Source of the DNA: Chloroflexota bacterium
Lineage (GTDB): Bacteria; Chloroflexota; Dehalococcoidia; Lucifugimonadales; JAPUKM01
Direction of reading: 5' to 3'
Length of the DNA: 13,326 nt
Assembly (NCBI GenBank): GCA_027295645.1
Contig: JAPUKM010000210.1
Location: forward strand, 1 to 13,326
Below are positions 13,240 through 13,326 of this stretch, piece after piece. The notes beneath the pieces are model-generated. The model did no database searches, was not told the origin of the DNA, and was given only the letters and a program-made list of their open reading frames with translations. Numbering within the stretch: the stretch's first letter is position 1; each line of letters begins with the position of its first letter. Both the position numbers and the translations under genes were made by a program.

Positions 13240-13326
13240 TCAGAAAACGCCAAGGGCTCCCGTCGCGCGTACGCGCGCCACGACCTTCTTAAACAAGAAA
13301 AGGGTGAGACCCCAATACCCGATGCT
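13240..13326 (-). CDS. C-terminal end of a second ABC-2 permease (partial, runs off window)
   Basis: From base 13326 the minus strand reads 28 codons to TGA at 13242-13240. The peptide is a hydrophobic helix end (SIGYWGLTLFLF) followed by a basic tail (KKVVARVRATG) and ALGVF. That is how ABC-2 permeases usually end. The stop lies 13 bases before the ATG of the next permease, so the three genes form an operon of permease, permease, ATPase. Only the tail is visible, so the identification rests on context and composition. Confidence 0.6.
   Translation of the reverse strand, partial: SIGYWGLTLFLFKKVVARVRATGALGVF

Noticed and set aside
1..13326. CRISPR array, insertion sequence or phage genes
   Set aside because: No regularly spaced direct repeats, transposase or integrase motifs were seen on either strand.

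Overview
This is a bacterial, moderately GC-rich stretch with dense coding, short spacers and strong Shine-Dalgarno sites. Its content is catabolic: alpha/beta hydrolases, a nitrilase, an amidohydrolase, four crotonase-fold proteins, and a Zn-ribbon/thiolase-like pair. Repeated paralogues of this kind are familiar from soil or marine Chloroflexota (SAR202/Dehalococcoidia-like), but nothing in the window proves the phylum, so this is a weak inference.

Layout: (1) 1-352, minus-strand tRNA cluster: tRNA-Leu(GAG), tRNA-Cys(GCA), and the 5' half of a tRNA-Leu(UAA) whose 3' half is not in the window. (2) 353-666, intergenic leader with an extended -10 promoter, then a plus-strand run: alpha/beta hydrolase (667), alpha/beta hydrolase (1582), nitrilase (2423). 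(3) 3550-4329, a lone minus-strand enoyl-CoA hydratase with both catalytic Glu and a near-consensus sigma70 promoter. (4) 4499-11448, a plus-strand run: amidohydrolase-2 protein, Zn-ribbon/OB protein, thiolase-like protein, three crotonases, a duplicated dimeric alpha/beta-barrel protein, and, after a 254-base gap, a third alpha/beta hydrolase. (5) 11438-13326, a minus-strand ABC-2 exporter operon, with the end of one permease at the window edge, then a full permease, then the ATPase.

How the genes may work together: region 4 looks like a CoA-dependent degradation cluster for an unknown substrate. Most of its carbon-carbon enzymes lack textbook catalytic residues. The thiolase-like protein has no nucleophilic Cys but sits beside a Zn-ribbon partner, as in the ChsH2-Ltp2 retro-aldolase pair. 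Two tandem crotonases have lost the first hydratase Glu. The third crotonase has lost both Glu but carries a His-Asp pair with the spacing of 6-oxocamphor hydrolase-type beta-diketone hydrolases. The first hydrolase in region 2 has His at the nucleophile position. A pathway that cleaves C-C bonds by retro-aldol or retro-Claisen chemistry is a reasonable reading, but the substrate cannot be told from sequence. No CoA ligase, acyl-CoA dehydrogenase, hydroxyacyl-CoA dehydrogenase or regulator is present here. No CRISPR array, insertion sequence or integrase was seen.
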